From Luteolibacter yonseiensis (GTDB lineage: Bacteria; Verrucomicrobiota; Verrucomicrobiia; Verrucomicrobiales; Akkermansiaceae): a stretch of DNA of 64,000 bases. A model generated the notes under the pieces. It was not told the origin of the DNA. It searched no databases and saw only the letters and a program-made list of their open reading frames with translations. The number at the start of each line of letters is the position of its first letter. The stretch's first letter is position 1. The position numbers and the translations under genes were made by a program. Location: assembly GCF_016595465.1 (NCBI RefSeq), contig NZ_JAENIK010000011.1:868001-932000 (forward strand), written 5' to 3'. This document shows positions 45,135 to 53,900 of this stretch, piece by piece.

Positions 45135-47548
45135 TTCGTCTTGAAATGGACGCTGGTGCGGAGGACACCGCTCTCGCGGCGGCTGTGGACGGTGAGCTTG
45201 TCGAGGTCGCTGAGGATGTCGAGGGAGTCCTGGACGAGCTTTTTCTGGTCGGCGGAGATGGAGCCGCCGATGAGGTCGTTCGAGTTTTCCTCAAAGAGCT
45301 GATAGCTTTCCCGCGCGTATTTTTCGAGGGCCTTGAAGTTCACGTTGAAGTGGAAGCCCTGGCTGGTTTCTCCGCCCGCATCCGCCTTGGAAATGAGGTC
45401 GAGGGCCTGGGCCTTCGAACTGGAAGCCGCGTACCATTTGTCGCTGACCGTGACGGAGGGAAGGAAGTCGTCGGTGAAGAACGGCATGGGGAAGAACCAG
45501 GTGGTGCTGCCGTTTTTCTCGGAGCTGAGAGGCTTCTGCATCGGGATTTCGTTGCCGGTCATTTCACCGATTTTGGCTAGGGTGCCGGTCAATGTCGTGT
45601 TCATCTTATCCCACGAGCCGGAGAGCTTCGCGCGGTCGGAGACGGGGGCGATGACGGTGATGCGCGGGGCCTTCGCCTTGTCCACGACGACCTTCGGGAT
45701 GTTCGGAACGGTCGGCAGGCCACCCTTCAGGTCGACGACGAGCGCGCTTTCCTTGCCAAGGCTGTTGCCGAAGTCATCGGTAAATGCGTCCCAGAGGGCG
45801 AGCAGGTCGGGGCGGAATTTGGAGTCGAACAGTTTCACCATTTCCTGATATTTGGCGGCTTCCTCGCCTTCCAGCGGCATCTCGCTGACCTTCAATGTCA
45901 GTTCGTAAGTGGTTTCCATGAGGGCCTCGAGGAATTCCCGTGACTTGGTGTCGTAGGCGGCATCCACCGACATGTTGGCGAAGAGGAAAACATCATCCCC
46001 GGCGCCGAGGTGCGCGAGCTTGTTGGTAGCTTTCCAGTCGATCATTCCCGAGTCATAGCCGCCGTAGGATTCGATTTTAAGACCTTCTTCGAAAAAGGCG
46101 GCGATACCGGATGCGTCGTTTCCGGCAAGCTTGCGGAGGGCTGCCTCACGTTCGGCGACGATGGTGAAGAGGGACTCGAGATCACGGGTGTCGCCAAGAC
46201 CTTCTGAACCGGCGAGTCCGTCACGCAGTCCGTTGGTGAAGTCCGAGAAGCCACCGGCCGTCGCGATCAGTGTGTCCATCGATGCTTTCGCTCCGTAGGA
46301 GATCGCGGCAAGATCCTTGGACGCGTAGGCGTCCGTGAAGGCGAGCGAGTCGGTCGAGACGATGGAGCCCGCGAGGTCCGGGCTGAGCTTGAAGTCGTCC
46401 GCAGAACCGCCGAAGAAGAGGACCACATAATCTCCCACGGTGCCGCTGGCGATGATGATCTCTTTTTTGGCGACGATGGAAAGAAGCTGGTCCACCGTGG
46501 CGGCATCCAGGTTTTCCTCGAGGCCCGCACGATCCGCGGCGAGTGCTTCGGAGATTTTCGCGCCGGACAGCTTGTAGCCTTCCAGCTTGAAGCCGGAATT
46601 CTCGATGGTGACGGGCTCGAACATGTCTCCGAAGAAATTCACGTTCGCGAGAGTGGCGGCGACGAGCTGGGCCGAGGTGTCGAGCTCTCCTTCCTTGCTG
46701 CGGAAGGCGATGTAGAGGGGAGGGAATTTGGTTTTTTCAAGAAGGGCGACGCCGGATTGAGGGTCCTTGAGAAGCTCGGCGGTGGTTTCCGCGGAGAAAT
46801 TCTCAAGCCCTTCGAGCACGGAGGAGAAATCACCGGATTTGGCAGCGGCCGCGAAGGATTTCGCGATGCTCCGCATTTGGAAATAGGTCTGGCGGCGGTT
46901 GAAGGTAAGGAGATTTCCCAGTTGTTCACCGGTGGATTTTCCCAAGGCAACGGTCACTTCCTTCGCGAAAAGCGCGGCGGGTCCGGCGGTTTCCTCCTCG
47001 TCCGGAAGAGGGATGACCTTGTCGGCGAGCAGCGGGTCGTTCTCGGCATCGTCAGAGGCGGGAGGTTCGTCAGCGGCGACGCCCGGCTCCTCCATCTGGT
47101 CACCGGCCGCGGAAGCTTCCTCCTGTTCCGCACCAGGAGCCTCCGCCACTTCCACTTCGGCTGCCTCGGCTTGTTCAGCTTCGGGAGCTTCGACTCCCGG
47201 AGCATCCATTTCATCCTCTTCCGGTGTGGCCATGACATCGCCACCACCGTTCATCTGGCCTTGGACAAGCGACCAGACTTTCGAGCCTTTGACGGATTCG
47301 GCGATTTTGGAACCGTTGTAGAAAGTGAGCAGCGCCTCCGTGTCCTGGGGAAGATGTTTCGCGAAGCCGAGCTTGGCCGCGCGTTTTTCCGGGCTGACTT
47401 GCTTGCCGGTGACGGTCTCAACGACTTCGGAAACCGCCTCGGCCACCGGCGTTTTGGCATCCGGCGCTTTCGCCACCTCGGTTTTTTTGCAGGCTCCGAG
47501 GCCGAGGGCCACCGCAGGAATGATCAGCCAGTTCGCACGCATTTTCAT
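45131..47548 (-). CDS. Large lipoprotein with acidic low-complexity insert, function unknown
   Basis: The product is 805 residues with lipoprotein signal MKMRANWLIIPAVALGLGAC (Cys20). Residues ~50-100 are ordered (LGFAKHLPQDTEALLTFYNG). Residues ~110-195 form an acidic Glu/Ala-rich insert (EAPEAEQAEAAEVEVAEAPG). The remaining ~600 residues look like a globular alpha/beta protein (SDFTNGLRDGLAGSEGLGDT; LVVDLKGGLPTVPNIPKVVV) with no family I can name. Similar proteins seem restricted to this phylum in my recollection. It is the first gene of the minus-strand run. A short dyad GCTAGA...TCTAGC (47560-47584) sits just before its start and could belong to the promoter or leader. Confidence 0.75.
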   Translation of the reverse strand: MKMRANWLIIPAVALGLGACKKTEVAKAPDAKTPVAEAVSEVVETVTGKQVSPEKRAAKLGFAKHLPQDTEALLTFYNGSKIAESVKGSKVWSLVQGQMNGGGDVMATPEEDEMDAPGVEAPEAEQAEAAEVEVAEAPGAEQEEASAAGDQMEEPGVAADEPPASDDAENDPLLADKVIPLPDEEETAGPAALFAKEVTVALGKSTGEQLGNLLTFNRRQTYFQMRSIAKSFAAAAKSGDFSSVLEGLENFSAETTAELLKDPQSGVALLEKTKFPPLYIAFRSKEGELDTSAQLVAATLANVNFFGDMFEPVTIENSGFKLEGYKLSGAKISEALAADRAGLEENLDAATVDQLLSIVAKKEIIIASGTVGDYVVLFFGGSADDFKLSPDLAGSIVSTDSLAFTDAYASKDLAAISYGAKASMDTLIATAGGFSDFTNGLRDGLAGSEGLGDTRDLESLFTIVAEREAALRKLAGNDASGIAAFFEEGLKIESYGGYDSGMIDWKATNKLAHLGAGDDVFLFANMSVDAAYDTKSREFLEALMETTYELTLKVSEMPLEGEEAAKYQEMVKLFDSKFRPDLLALWDAFTDDFGNSLGKESALVVDLKGGLPTVPNIPKVVVDKAKAPRITVIAPVSDRAKLSGSWDKMNTTLTGTLAKIGEMTGNEIPMQKPLSSEKNGSTTWFFPMPFFTDDFLPSVTVSDKWYAASSSKAQALDLISKADAGGETSQGFHFNVNFKALEKYARESYQLFEENSNDLIGGSISADQKKLVQDSLDILSDLDKLTVHSRRESGVLRTSVHFKTK

Positions 47549-47651
47549 AGATACGTGTAGCTAGACCCTGTTGTGGCTTCTAGCAAGTAGTTAGCTTCCC
47601 CGATTGGAAAAAGCAGCGATATGGCGGGGATTTCCGGAGAGCGGCGGCGTT

Positions 47652-47691
47652 TTCGGATCTTCGCTCCGCACTCCGGTTGGAATGATCCGAA
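47652..47691 (-). other. Inverted repeat just after the DUF1080 gene
   Basis: TTCGGATC and GATCCGAA, eight bases each with a 24-base spacer, end five bases from the DUF1080 stop codon. No T-tract follows; it is a possible transcript end. Confidence 0.35.
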
Positions 47692-47695
47692 GGTA

Positions 47696-48457
47696 TCAGT
47701 CGCGCTTGCCGAGCGGGCGGATCCACATGTTGCGGTACTCCATGGGATCGCCGTGGAACTGCAGCTTGAGTGGTGCGGTTTCCGGGTGTTTCGCCGGATA
47801 GGAGGCGAGCTTCCGGTGCTCGGTGGGTCCGAGGTAGGATTCGCCGTTCTGGACGCACACACCATTGTGGAAAATGGTGATCTTGGCAGGAGTGGTGACT
47901 TTCCCGTCCTCATAAACCGGCGGGACGAAGGTGATGTCGTAGCTGTTCCAGTCGCCTTGTGGGGAGGTGGCGTTCACCAGCGGAGGAAGCTGGCCGTAAA
48001 GGGAGCCGGCCTGGCCGTCCGGATAGGTCTTGTTGTTGTTGCTCTGCAATACCTGCACCTCGTACAGGCCCATCATGAACACACCGCTGTTTCCACCGCC
48101 CTGGCCGTCCACCTTGCGGTCTTTCGGCAACCGCCACTCGAAGTGCATCTGCACCGCGCCGAAGGATTGCTTGGACTGGATGTCGCGGTCCGCCGCGACC
48201 ATCGAGCCATCCTGGATCTTCCAGCCGGGAGTCCATGCGTCGAGCGATTTGCCGTCGAAAAGCACGATCGCGTCCGAGGGCGGCTTCACGACGACGGCTC
48301 CGGCTGTCTCGATGATCCGTGGCTGGGGGCGCGCCGGGTCGTGGACAACGTAGGGAACCCCGGGGAGTTTGGGGCCGTCCGGGTAGCCGTGGATCTTGTT
48401 CTGGGCGTTGCTGGCAGTCATGGTAAGGGCGAGGAAAAGCAGCGGGTTAGGTTTCAT
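47696..48457 (-). CDS. Secreted 3-keto-disaccharide hydrolase (DUF1080) domain protein
   Basis: The product is 253 residues with a short signal peptide (MKPNPLLFLALTMTASNAQ). The domain begins with IVLFDGKSLDAWTPGWKIQD, the DUF1080 opening, and continues with NSGVFMMGLYEVQVLQSNNN, GSLYGQLPPLVNATSPQGDW and the end TAPLKLQFHGDPMEYRNMWI. DUF1080 proteins are concanavalin-like jelly rolls common in Planctomycetota and Verrucomicrobiota; some hydrolyse 3-keto-glycosides. It is divergent from the polyprenyl synthase gene. Confidence 0.88.
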   Translation of the reverse strand: MKPNPLLFLALTMTASNAQNKIHGYPDGPKLPGVPYVVHDPARPQPRIIETAGAVVVKPPSDAIVLFDGKSLDAWTPGWKIQDGSMVAADRDIQSKQSFGAVQMHFEWRLPKDRKVDGQGGGNSGVFMMGLYEVQVLQSNNNKTYPDGQAGSLYGQLPPLVNATSPQGDWNSYDITFVPPVYEDGKVTTPAKITIFHNGVCVQNGESYLGPTEHRKLASYPAKHPETAPLKLQFHGDPMEYRNMWIRPLGKRD

Positions 48458-48562
48458 GGTGGGTCAAAAACGTCATTTCCCGCCCCTTCTTTCAAGTTCT
48501 TATGCGATCCGGGTTGCGGGACGCGCCCGTCTGTGGCTTTTTGGGGGCGCAGCCCGACGACC

Positions 48563-49570
48563 ATGGCAGATACCTCCGCTCAGACTCCACCCAACACACT
48601 TTTCCCGTTCGAACTCGTACGCCCCGAACTCGAGCGGGTGGAAGTATCCATCCGCGAGCAGGTCCGCGCCTTCGATCCCGCCGTGGAGCCCTATGTGGCT
48701 TATGTTTGCAATACCTCGGGTAAGCGCATCCGGCCCGCGCTGGCGATCCTTGTCGGTGGTGCCGCCGGCGGGGTGACCGAAGCTCATGTGAAAATCGGTG
48801 TCATCCTCGAACTCATTCACATGGCGACGCTTGTGCATGATGACATTATGGACGGCGCGAACACCCGCCGCATGGTTCCCACCGCGAATGCGAAGTGGGG
48901 CAACGCGCTTTCCGTTCTGCTGGGTGACGCGCTTTTCTCCCACGCCCTCACGCTGGCCACCGATTTCAACGATCTCGACATCTGCCGCAAGGTGGGCAAC
49001 GCGGCCCGTGAGGTCTGCCAAGGCGAGATCATCCAGACCCAGCGCCGTTTCGACCTCACCTTCACCAAGGCGGAATACTTCCGCATCATCGAAATGAAGA
49101 CCGGAGCGCTTTTTGCCGCCGCCACCGGACTTTCGGCCAATCTTTCCGGTCTCGATGCCGAGGCCGAGGCCAAGCTCTACAGCTATGGCATGAAACTGGG
49201 CACCGCCTACCAGATCTACGACGACTGCCTTGATCTTGTCGGGTCTGAGGAAGTTGTTGGAAAAACACTCCGCACCGATCTCATCAAGGGCAAGCTCACC
49301 CTGCCCATCCTCAACCTGCTGGAAACCGCTTCCGAGGCGCAGCGCATGAAGCTGAACAAGCGCATCCTCGATCAGGAGCCTCTTGATCTGCCGGTGCTGC
49401 TGGGCATCGCCGAATATGAAGGCGCCATCGAGAGCGCGGTGGATACGGCGCTCAACCTGCTCGAGGAATGCCGCGAGGACCTCTCACCGCTCGCAGACTC
49501 CGTCCACACCGACGCGCTCAGGCAGATCACCTGGTTCCTCGCGGGACTGTTGGAAAAGTGCAGGCGCTGA
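48563..49570 (+). CDS. All-trans polyprenyl diphosphate synthase
   Basis: The 335-residue prenyltransferase extends isoprenoid chains with IPP, here probably to make the side chain of the respiratory quinone. The first Asp-rich motif is LVHDDIMDGANTRRM and the second is QIYDDCLDLVGSE; SGKRIRPALAILVGGAAGG marks the IPP-binding region. The Ala-rich residues before the first motif suggest a long-chain product, but chain length cannot be fixed. I start at MADTSAQTPPN; the frame extends far upstream antisense to DUF1080 without coding sense. An NDH-2 gene follows after 94 bases, which suits a quinone role. Confidence 0.92.
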   Translation: MADTSAQTPPNTLFPFELVRPELERVEVSIREQVRAFDPAVEPYVAYVCNTSGKRIRPALAILVGGAAGGVTEAHVKIGVILELIHMATLVHDDIMDGANTRRMVPTANAKWGNALSVLLGDALFSHALTLATDFNDLDICRKVGNAAREVCQGEIIQTQRRFDLTFTKAEYFRIIEMKTGALFAAATGLSANLSGLDAEAEAKLYSYGMKLGTAYQIYDDCLDLVGSEEVVGKTLRTDLIKGKLTLPILNLLETASEAQRMKLNKRILDQEPLDLPVLLGIAEYEGAIESAVDTALNLLEECREDLSPLADSVHTDALRQITWFLAGLLEKCRR

Positions 49571-49664
49571 GAAGTTGGAAGCGGACGGTTGAAAGTTGGG
49601 AAAACGGCGGCACCTTCTGGCGCAGTCCATAATCGCCCGTTTCCCAATCACCCGACTTCACCGC

Positions 49665-50957
49665 ATGACCACACCGCCCCGCAAACTCCTCATCATCGGC
49701 GGCGGCTTCGCCGGACTGGAATGTGCCCGCAAGCTCGCGAACGACGAGCGGTTCGAGATCACTCTGGTGGACCGCACGAACCACCACCTTTTCCAGCCGC
49801 TGCTCTATCAGGTGGCGTCCGCGTCCCTCTCCGCGCCGGACATCGCCCGTTCCATCCGGCAGATCCTGGCGGACGAAAAGAACGTGACCGTCCTGATGGA
49901 CGAGATTTCCTCCATTGATCCGGTGGCGAAGCAGGCCGTCGGCAGTTCCGGGGCCGTGTATCCCTACGACACGCTTCTTCTCGCCGCAGGCGCGCGGACC
50001 GGCTACTTCGGCAATGACGGATGGGCGAGGCACAGCCTGGGCCTCAAGTCGCTGGCGGACGCCCAGAACATCCGCCGCACCGTGCTTTCCAATCTCGAGC
50101 GGGCGGAGCTCTCCACCGACGAGGCGGAACGCAACCGCCTCATGACCGTCGCCATCGTCGGCGGCGGGCCGACCGGCGTCGAACTCGCCGGTGCTTTCGC
50201 CGATCTCGTGCACCGCTCGCTGCGTTCGAATTTCCGCCGCATCGACACCAGCAGGCTCCGCATCATCCTCATCGAGGGTTCGGAACACATCCTTGAGGCT
50301 TTCGACCCGCACCAGAGCCTCTACGCGCGCAAGCGTCTGGAAAAACTGGGTGTGGAAGTCCGCAACAACACCCGCGTGACGGAAGTCCGCGCCGGAGCGC
50401 TGGATTTCAAGGACGGCACCACCTTGGAAGCCGCCGCCATCATCTGGGCAGCGGGAGTCGCGGCCAGTCCTCTCACCCAATCCCTCGGCGTGCCGGTGGA
50501 CCGGGGCGGACGCATCACCCCGGATCCTGATCTCTCCGTTCCCGGCCATCCCGATATTTTCGTGGCGGGGGATCTCGTCAGCATGAAGGACAGCGAGGGG
50601 AAAATGGTTCCCGGCGTCGCGCCGGCCGCCGTGCAGATGGGTGGGCACATCGCCGGGATTTTGAAAGCTCAGGCCTCCGGAGAGGACAAGCGCCCGGCGT
50701 TCCGTTATTTCGACAAGGGCATCATGGCCATCATCGGGAAAAACTACGCGGTGGTGAAGACCGACAAGTTCGAACTGCAGGGCTTCATCGCGTGGCTGGC
50801 CTGGTTGTTCGTCCACATCATGTTCCTCATCGGCTTCCGGAACAAGCTCTCCGTCCTGCTGGGCTGGGCCTACTCCTATGTGGTCAACACACCGGAAGCC
50901 CGCATCATCGTCTATCCTCCGGCGGTGGCCTCGCCCGGGAAGACCGGGGAAATGTGA
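49665..50957 (+). CDS. ndh: Type II NADH dehydrogenase (NDH-2)
   Basis: The 430-residue flavoprotein passes electrons from NADH to quinone without pumping protons. The FAD site is LLIIGGGFAGLECARKLAND near the N-terminus; the NADH site is VAIVGGGPTGVELAGAFAD (~162-180). VPGHPDIFVAGDLVSMKD is the second FAD motif. The C-terminus carries the membrane-associating helix GFIAWLAWLFVHIMFLIGF. The start MTTPPRKLLIIGGG is clear. It lies between the polyprenyl synthase and hemL genes, all on the same strand. Confidence 0.93.
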   Translation: MTTPPRKLLIIGGGFAGLECARKLANDERFEITLVDRTNHHLFQPLLYQVASASLSAPDIARSIRQILADEKNVTVLMDEISSIDPVAKQAVGSSGAVYPYDTLLLAAGARTGYFGNDGWARHSLGLKSLADAQNIRRTVLSNLERAELSTDEAERNRLMTVAIVGGGPTGVELAGAFADLVHRSLRSNFRRIDTSRLRIILIEGSEHILEAFDPHQSLYARKRLEKLGVEVRNNTRVTEVRAGALDFKDGTTLEAAAIIWAAGVAASPLTQSLGVPVDRGGRITPDPDLSVPGHPDIFVAGDLVSMKDSEGKMVPGVAPAAVQMGGHIAGILKAQASGEDKRPAFRYFDKGIMAIIGKNYAVVKTDKFELQGFIAWLAWLFVHIMFLIGFRNKLSVLLGWAYSYVVNTPEARIIVYPPAVASPGKTGEM

Positions 50958-50991
50958 TGGACGTCCGCGTTCCGTCATTCATCGTCCGGGC

Positions 50992-52281
50992 ATGATTCCC
51001 CAAGGTCCGCTCTCCCAGAAAATTTTCACCGTTGCCAAGCAATACATCCCGGGTGGGGTGAACTCTCCGGTGCGCGCTTTCCGCAATGTGGGTGGCGAGC
51101 CGTTTTTCGTCCGGCGTGCGGCGGGCAGCCGGATCGAGGATATCGACGGCAAGCACTACATCGACTACATCGGTTCGTGGGGACCGAACATCCTCGGACA
51201 CGCGCCGGTTGTCATCACCAACACGATCCACGAGGTGGCGAAGAGCGGTGTCTCCTTCGGCATCCCGAACATGTTCGAAGTGGAGATGGCCCGGACGATC
51301 TGCGAATGGGTGCCGTCGGTGGAAAAGGTCCGCATGTGCAGTTCCGGCACGGAGGCGACGATGTCCGCGATCCGTCTGGCCCGTGGTTTTACCAAGCGCG
51401 ACTACATCGTGAAATTCAACGGCTGCTATCACGGGCACAGCGACTCGCTGCTGGTCGCCGCCGGCTCGGGCGCGCTCACCCATGGCGAGCCGGATTCGGC
51501 GGGCGTGCCGAAGAGCTTCGCGGAGAAAACCATCGTGCTCTCCTACAATGATCCGGAAGCGTTGGAGACTCTTTTCGCCGCACGGGGGGAGCAGATCGCC
51601 GCGATCATCGTGGAGTCCTACCCGGCCAACGCCGGATTGGTTTTTCCGAAGCCCGGTTACCTTGAACTCCTTTCCTCGATCACCAAAAAACATGGGGCGC
51701 TGCTGATCTTCGACGAAGTCATGACCGGCTTCCGCCTTGGCAAGGCCGGCGTGCAGGGGTTGGAAAACCTGACGCCCGACCTGAGCTGCTTCGGAAAAGT
51801 CATCGGTGGCGGACTGCCGGTGGGCGCCTTCGGCGGGCGGGCGGAGGTGATGGACCTGCTGGCCCCCATCGGCCCGGTCTATCAGGCCGGAACGCTGAGC
51901 GGGAATCCATTGGCGATGGCGGCGGGCCTCGCACAGCTCCGTGAGCTGGAGAGACGTTCGGGATTCGCACGGCTTGAATCGCTCGGCGCGCATTTCGAAA
52001 ACGGCCTGAGGCAGCTGTTGGAGGCGAAGGGGGTCCCGCACCGCTTCAACCGTGTGGGATCGATGTTCTGTCTCTTTTTCGCCGACCGGGACATCGTGAA
52101 CGTGGATGACGTGATGAAACAGGATCTCGAATTTTTCAGGAAGTTCTTCTGGGGCTGCCTCGACAAGGGGATCTATCTCGCTCCCTCTCCTTACGAAACG
52201 GGGTTCATTTCCCTGGCCCATACGGAGCCGGATCTGGACGACACCCTGACGGTGTTCGAGGAAGTGTTGGGTGAGATCTGA
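50992..52281 (+). CDS. hemL: Glutamate-1-semialdehyde 2,1-aminomutase
   Basis: The 429-residue PLP enzyme makes 5-aminolevulinate from glutamate-1-semialdehyde in the C5 route to heme, siroheme and corrinoids. Marks are YIPGGVNSPVRAFRNVGGEP, VRMCSSGTEATMSAIRLARG, LLIFDEVMTGFRLGKAGVQG and the PLP lysine K269 in CFGKVIGGG. The start MIPQGPLSQKIF is the family's usual one, 34 bases after ndh. Tetrapyrrole supply connects it with the c-type cytochromes and, more loosely, with the cobalamin theme of the window, but it has no riboswitch. Confidence 0.95.
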   Translation: MIPQGPLSQKIFTVAKQYIPGGVNSPVRAFRNVGGEPFFVRRAAGSRIEDIDGKHYIDYIGSWGPNILGHAPVVITNTIHEVAKSGVSFGIPNMFEVEMARTICEWVPSVEKVRMCSSGTEATMSAIRLARGFTKRDYIVKFNGCYHGHSDSLLVAAGSGALTHGEPDSAGVPKSFAEKTIVLSYNDPEALETLFAARGEQIAAIIVESYPANAGLVFPKPGYLELLSSITKKHGALLIFDEVMTGFRLGKAGVQGLENLTPDLSCFGKVIGGGLPVGAFGGRAEVMDLLAPIGPVYQAGTLSGNPLAMAAGLAQLRELERRSGFARLESLGAHFENGLRQLLEAKGVPHRFNRVGSMFCLFFADRDIVNVDDVMKQDLEFFRKFFWGCLDKGIYLAPSPYETGFISLAHTEPDLDDTLTVFEEVLGEI

Positions 52282-52350
52282 AGCAGGGAGGTCGTCGGGG
52301 AGCGGGAGATTTCCGCTTCCTGCGCCGGCAATGCGTGTTATGCTGCCGGG

Positions 52351-53667
52351 ATGAAATCTCGCGCGTGGTCTCGGTTCGCGGCGGTACTCTATTTCGCGGC
52401 TTGCGGGACGGGCCAGGCGGTGATTTTCCTGGGGCCGCAGGATCACACCCGGAATACCACGACTCCGGGGGATAACTCGGGCTGGCAGTATGAGGGGAAA
52501 TTCACCTGGTCTCTCGGTGTTCCCATCGCACCGTATTTTTTCATCACCGCCAAACACGTCGGTGGAAACGTGGGAGACGTGCTGGACTTCCACGGTGACA
52601 GCTACACCACCATCGCCGCGCATCCCAGTCCGAACACGGACCTGCAGATTTGGGAAGTGGATCACTCCAAGCCATTTCCCACCTACGCGCCGCTTGCCAC
52701 GGCCTCAGGCGATACGGGGACCACGGCCACGATCATCGGCAGGGGGACGCGGCGTGGGGATGAGGTGATCGTGAACGACGTGCTCAAGGGATGGAAATGG
52801 GGGAGCTCGGACCAGGTCCAGCGGTGGGGGCGCAATGAAGTCGAGGGCGTCATCAATGGAAGTCCGATCGAGGGGCAGTTGCTCTATTGCAATATGGATA
52901 ACCCGGGGCTGATGGATAACCCGGGGCTGCCCGAGGAATGTCATTTATCTACGGGAGATTCCGGCGGCGGACTCTTCGTGCTGGAAAACGGCTTGTGGCG
53001 TCTGGCGGGTATCAACTACGCCGTGCAAGGTCCTTATAAGACGACGGAGGCTGGCGCGGATTTTCCTGCGGCAATCTTCGACCAACGTGAACTTTATGTG
53101 TACAATGGACAATGGACATTCGTGTCGGGCCCGGCCAATGTTCCTTCTCGTTTCTTCTGCACGCGTATTTCGGCGTCACAGTCGTGGATCGCCAGTGTGA
53201 CGGGAGCAAGCGGGGCACCTTCGAGTGAAAATTACGCTGCCTGGCAGAAACTGTATTTTTCACCTGCGGAGATCGCGACCTCCGCCACTTCAGGGCCTTC
53301 TGGCGATTTCGATCATGACGGGATCAACAATCTGTTGGAATTCGCCCTGAATCTCGACCCGACGTTCAACGGGCGCACTGTCACCGTTCCGGCGACAGGA
53401 TTGCAGGGGTTGCCGGTGAAGGGGATGGAAACCCTTTCCGGCTCGGATCATCTCACAATCGAATTCGTCCGGCGAAAGTCGGATAGTGGTTCGGAATTGT
53501 CTTATATTGTGGAATTTACGTCAGACATGGTCACTTGGCAGGCGGTTGGAGTGGCGACGATAACCTCGATCAACAGCCGGTGGGAGCGGGTGAAAGTGGT
53601 GGATTCGGTTTCGAATGATGACACGGAGGCGCGCTTTGTGCGGGTGAGGGTGGTTCAATCCGAGTAA
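52351..53667 (+). CDS. Secreted trypsin-like serine protease with C-terminal surface module
   Basis: The product is 438 residues. Signal peptide MKSRAWSRFAAVLYFAACG ends near GQA. The chymotrypsin-fold triad is visible: His69 in FFITAKHVGGNVGD, Asp97 in SPNTDLQIWEV and Ser204 in STGDSGGGLFVLENG. The last ~130 residues are the DFDHDGINNLLEFALNLDP ... LSYIVEFTSDMVTWQAV module found in three other secreted proteins here. An 18-base tandem duplication at 52894-52929 repeats MDNPGL just before the catalytic serine loop. The substrate is unknown. It is about 70 bases after hemL and has no other obvious partner. Confidence 0.82.
   Translation: MKSRAWSRFAAVLYFAACGTGQAVIFLGPQDHTRNTTTPGDNSGWQYEGKFTWSLGVPIAPYFFITAKHVGGNVGDVLDFHGDSYTTIAAHPSPNTDLQIWEVDHSKPFPTYAPLATASGDTGTTATIIGRGTRRGDEVIVNDVLKGWKWGSSDQVQRWGRNEVEGVINGSPIEGQLLYCNMDNPGLMDNPGLPEECHLSTGDSGGGLFVLENGLWRLAGINYAVQGPYKTTEAGADFPAAIFDQRELYVYNGQWTFVSGPANVPSRFFCTRISASQSWIASVTGASGAPSSENYAAWQKLYFSPAEIATSATSGPSGDFDHDGINNLLEFALNLDPTFNGRTVTVPATGLQGLPVKGMETLSGSDHLTIEFVRRKSDSGSELSYIVEFTSDMVTWQAVGVATITSINSRWERVKVVDSVSNDDTEARFVRVRVVQSE
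52894..52929 (+). repeat. 18-bp exact tandem duplication within the protease gene
   Basis: ATGGATAACCCGGGGCTG occurs twice in direct succession, keeping the frame and adding six residues to the loop before the catalytic serine. Exact identity suggests a recent duplication. Confidence 0.9.
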
Positions 53668-53900
53668 ATTGATAATCAGTATATCACACGAAAAGGTGAT
53701 GGGCTGAAACGCTCAATTCCCTCCCACCCTAAATAAACGTGGAGTATACGGGGGGAGGATAAATCGGTATTTACATTTGCTCGGATTGGATCGCGCACCC
53801 TCCTGGTGACGTGGTCAATCGATACACATTGTAATCTCATTGTGATGTCGTTCGATCTTAGCCCGCTGATTTTCAAAACCCCAAAACCCTGCCAAATCCC

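Noticed and set aside
53668-53900. Small gene or regulatory RNA before the Verru_Chthon gene
   Set aside because: The stretch is AT-richer with many stops in all frames; I see no convincing hairpin, promoter pair or start.
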